A stretch of DNA of 64,000 nucleotides from Euglena gracilis. Taxonomy: Eukaryota > Euglenida > Euglenophyceae > Euglenales. Positions within the stretch are counted from its first letter, which is position 1. The number at the start of each line of letters is the position of its first letter. Under the pieces are notes generated by a model, which searched no databases, was not told the DNA's origin, and saw only the letters and a list, made by a program, of their open reading frames with translations. Made by a program: the position numbers and the translations under genes. Of this stretch, positions 62,703-64,000 are shown piece after piece. The stretch is taken from positions 26,649,514-26,713,513 of the forward strand of contig CP154955.1 of the NCBI GenBank assembly GCA_039621445.1, written 5' to 3'.

Positions 62703-64000
62703 TTAATCTGGCTCCTCGCTGAGTCAGATCGTTCATTCACTTAGATTTATTCACTTCAATTCACATAGATTCACTTTTCGAAAACCCATCTCCATGATCC
62801 CCCAGGCCCGGGGGGGTCAACACCAACCCACCCATCCACACAAAAAAATCATCCAAAATCGGCCGAAACCCCTTTAAAACCTTTTCTGGCCCATTTCTTT
62901 TCGGTTGAACACAAATAATGGCCCACGGGGCACCCCACCCCCGGGGGTCTAGCGACCCCAACCGACTGCCCGTCCTATCAGGCCTTCTCGTACAGACTTT
63001 TGGTCAAAAACAGAGGGGTTCGAGGTATGTTTTCCCTCTTCACTTGCACATTGTGTGCAAGGGAGGTCTTCTATTCGGACCACTGGTCAAAAAACTAGGT
63101 GGTTTTCTATTTGGGAGGAGCCCTCCGTTCTATGAGCAGGGTTGACGGGGAATTCTGGAGACCCTAAGGGTAGGTGGAGGTTTGGTAAGTCTGACGAGGA
63201 CCCTTGGCTACCAGGGGGTGGGGAAGCAACCTATTTGCCATGCCGACGGGGTTTGGCTAATTTGATTTTTTTTTGGGTATCTGACATTTCAATGAATAAT
63301 CCCACAAATATTCGGGGAGCCAAGATGGTAGGCAGGTTTGGGCGATCCCCCAAACTGTGCACCTTATCGATAAGGTCGATGGCTTCGCCACTGGCCTGGG
63401 ACAGGCTTTTCGGACATTCACCCCATAACCAGGTAGCTTGATAAGAAAGACCATACACCGGGGGGTCCGCGGGATGGCAGGAAGCGGGGTGATTTCCACC
63501 TGGGGGAGGGGCTGGGTATTGAGGTAAGTAGTGCTATGCCACGTTTGAACACCCTCCAAGGGGGGGGTCAAACGGGTGTTAAATGAATCTCTGAATAAAT
63601 GAGTCCGATTCAGGAATTGCTTGAAAATGGCTCTCTGCCCTGTCGACGGAAGGAGGTTTGATTCCAAAAAAAAATGAAACCAGAAAAGCCTTTGCGACGT
63701 AATGCTGAGAAGAAGTTTGGTTCCGAAAAGTCTTGAATTACGCATCAATGGCAAAGGGGCATCAACGAAAAGCAGGGTATTGCCAATCAGCAGCCGCAAT
63801 CATCCATCCCTGACTCTGACAAGACAAAAGGGAAACTCACCTGCAACAAAGAAGAGCTCAGCACGAACAAAAACCTGATCAATTAGGGGGGGGGGGGGAT
63901 ATGACCAGGAACAATTTTTGACAGGAAAAATCCTGTTCAGAAAAATATTGGACCAATCCTTAAAATGTCGGGAAAATTCTGAGCGCTCGCTAAAAAACGG
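62703..64000. other. Right end of window, no gene recognised
   Basis: Begins with ATTCACTT-type words (62735-62775), then several C- and G-tracts. The - strand frame covering 63257-63799 is open for 180 codons but shows no motif and has opposing + frames. Nothing assignable. Confidence 0.3.

Noticed and set aside
1-64000. tRNA, rRNA and bacterial-type promoters or terminators
   Set aside because: None recognised by eye; a covariance-model scan would be needed to exclude tRNAs.

Overview
This is eukaryotic nuclear DNA from a large, repeat-rich genome. The evidence is GT-AG introns with pyrimidine-rich acceptors, exons separated by kilobases of repeats, microsatellites, terminal-inverted-repeat (TIR) elements, and eukaryotic domains: an ELO-type fatty acid elongase, a thrombospondin type 1 (TSP1) repeat and pogo-like transposase fragments. 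There is no bacterial gene order. ELO plus a TSP1 repeat with a PVDC start fits an alga or related protist, but I cannot fix the lineage from sequence alone.

Layout. 1-3.3 kb is copy 1 of a segmental duplication whose other copy is at 49.7-54.05 kb, in the same orientation. 4-6.4 kb holds an unknown reading frame and one of two paralogous degenerate coding blocks (the other is at 41.9-43.3 kb). 6.7-26.4 kb is a tandem array of six units of about 3.48 kb; two junctions share one 569-bp deletion. Each unit carries a pogo/DDE_1-like transposase exon on the + strand, and most carry a Cys-rich frame on the - strand. 26.4-30 kb has short coding-like islands and a 0.5-kb hexanucleotide repeat. 30.2-31.9 and 33.7-35.3 kb are two long members of a CAGG-ended element family with 8-bp target duplications; the second contains a broken Tc1/IS630-type transposase piece. 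35.7-43.3 kb is a patchwork of frameshifted coding-like blocks. 46.7-48.1 kb is a GC-rich - strand gene remnant with a TSP1 domain. 54.6-60.9 kb is the best gene here: three - strand exons of an ELO elongase whose 5.2-kb second visible intron contains a 3.8-kb TIR element built around about 16 copies of a 206-bp satellite. 61-64 kb has no recognisable gene apart from one small Cys/His-rich frame.

Main observation. The window holds a community of non-autonomous DNA elements of at least two types: CAGG...CCTG ends with 8-bp target duplications, and TA-flanked elements that mostly have C-tract ends. They are G/C-homopolymer rich, and several share a central GC-rich hairpin of the form GGCGC-TTC-GCGCC. 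The two copies of the segmental duplication act as empty sites, so three insertions can be read by direct comparison. The tandem array begins inside one CAGG element, which links these elements to local amplification.

Limits. Most short reading frames are unidentified. Calls based only on protein-like composition, or on conservation between paralogous copies, carry low confidence. Splice sites were read by eye. No rRNA, tRNA or CRISPR array was recognised.
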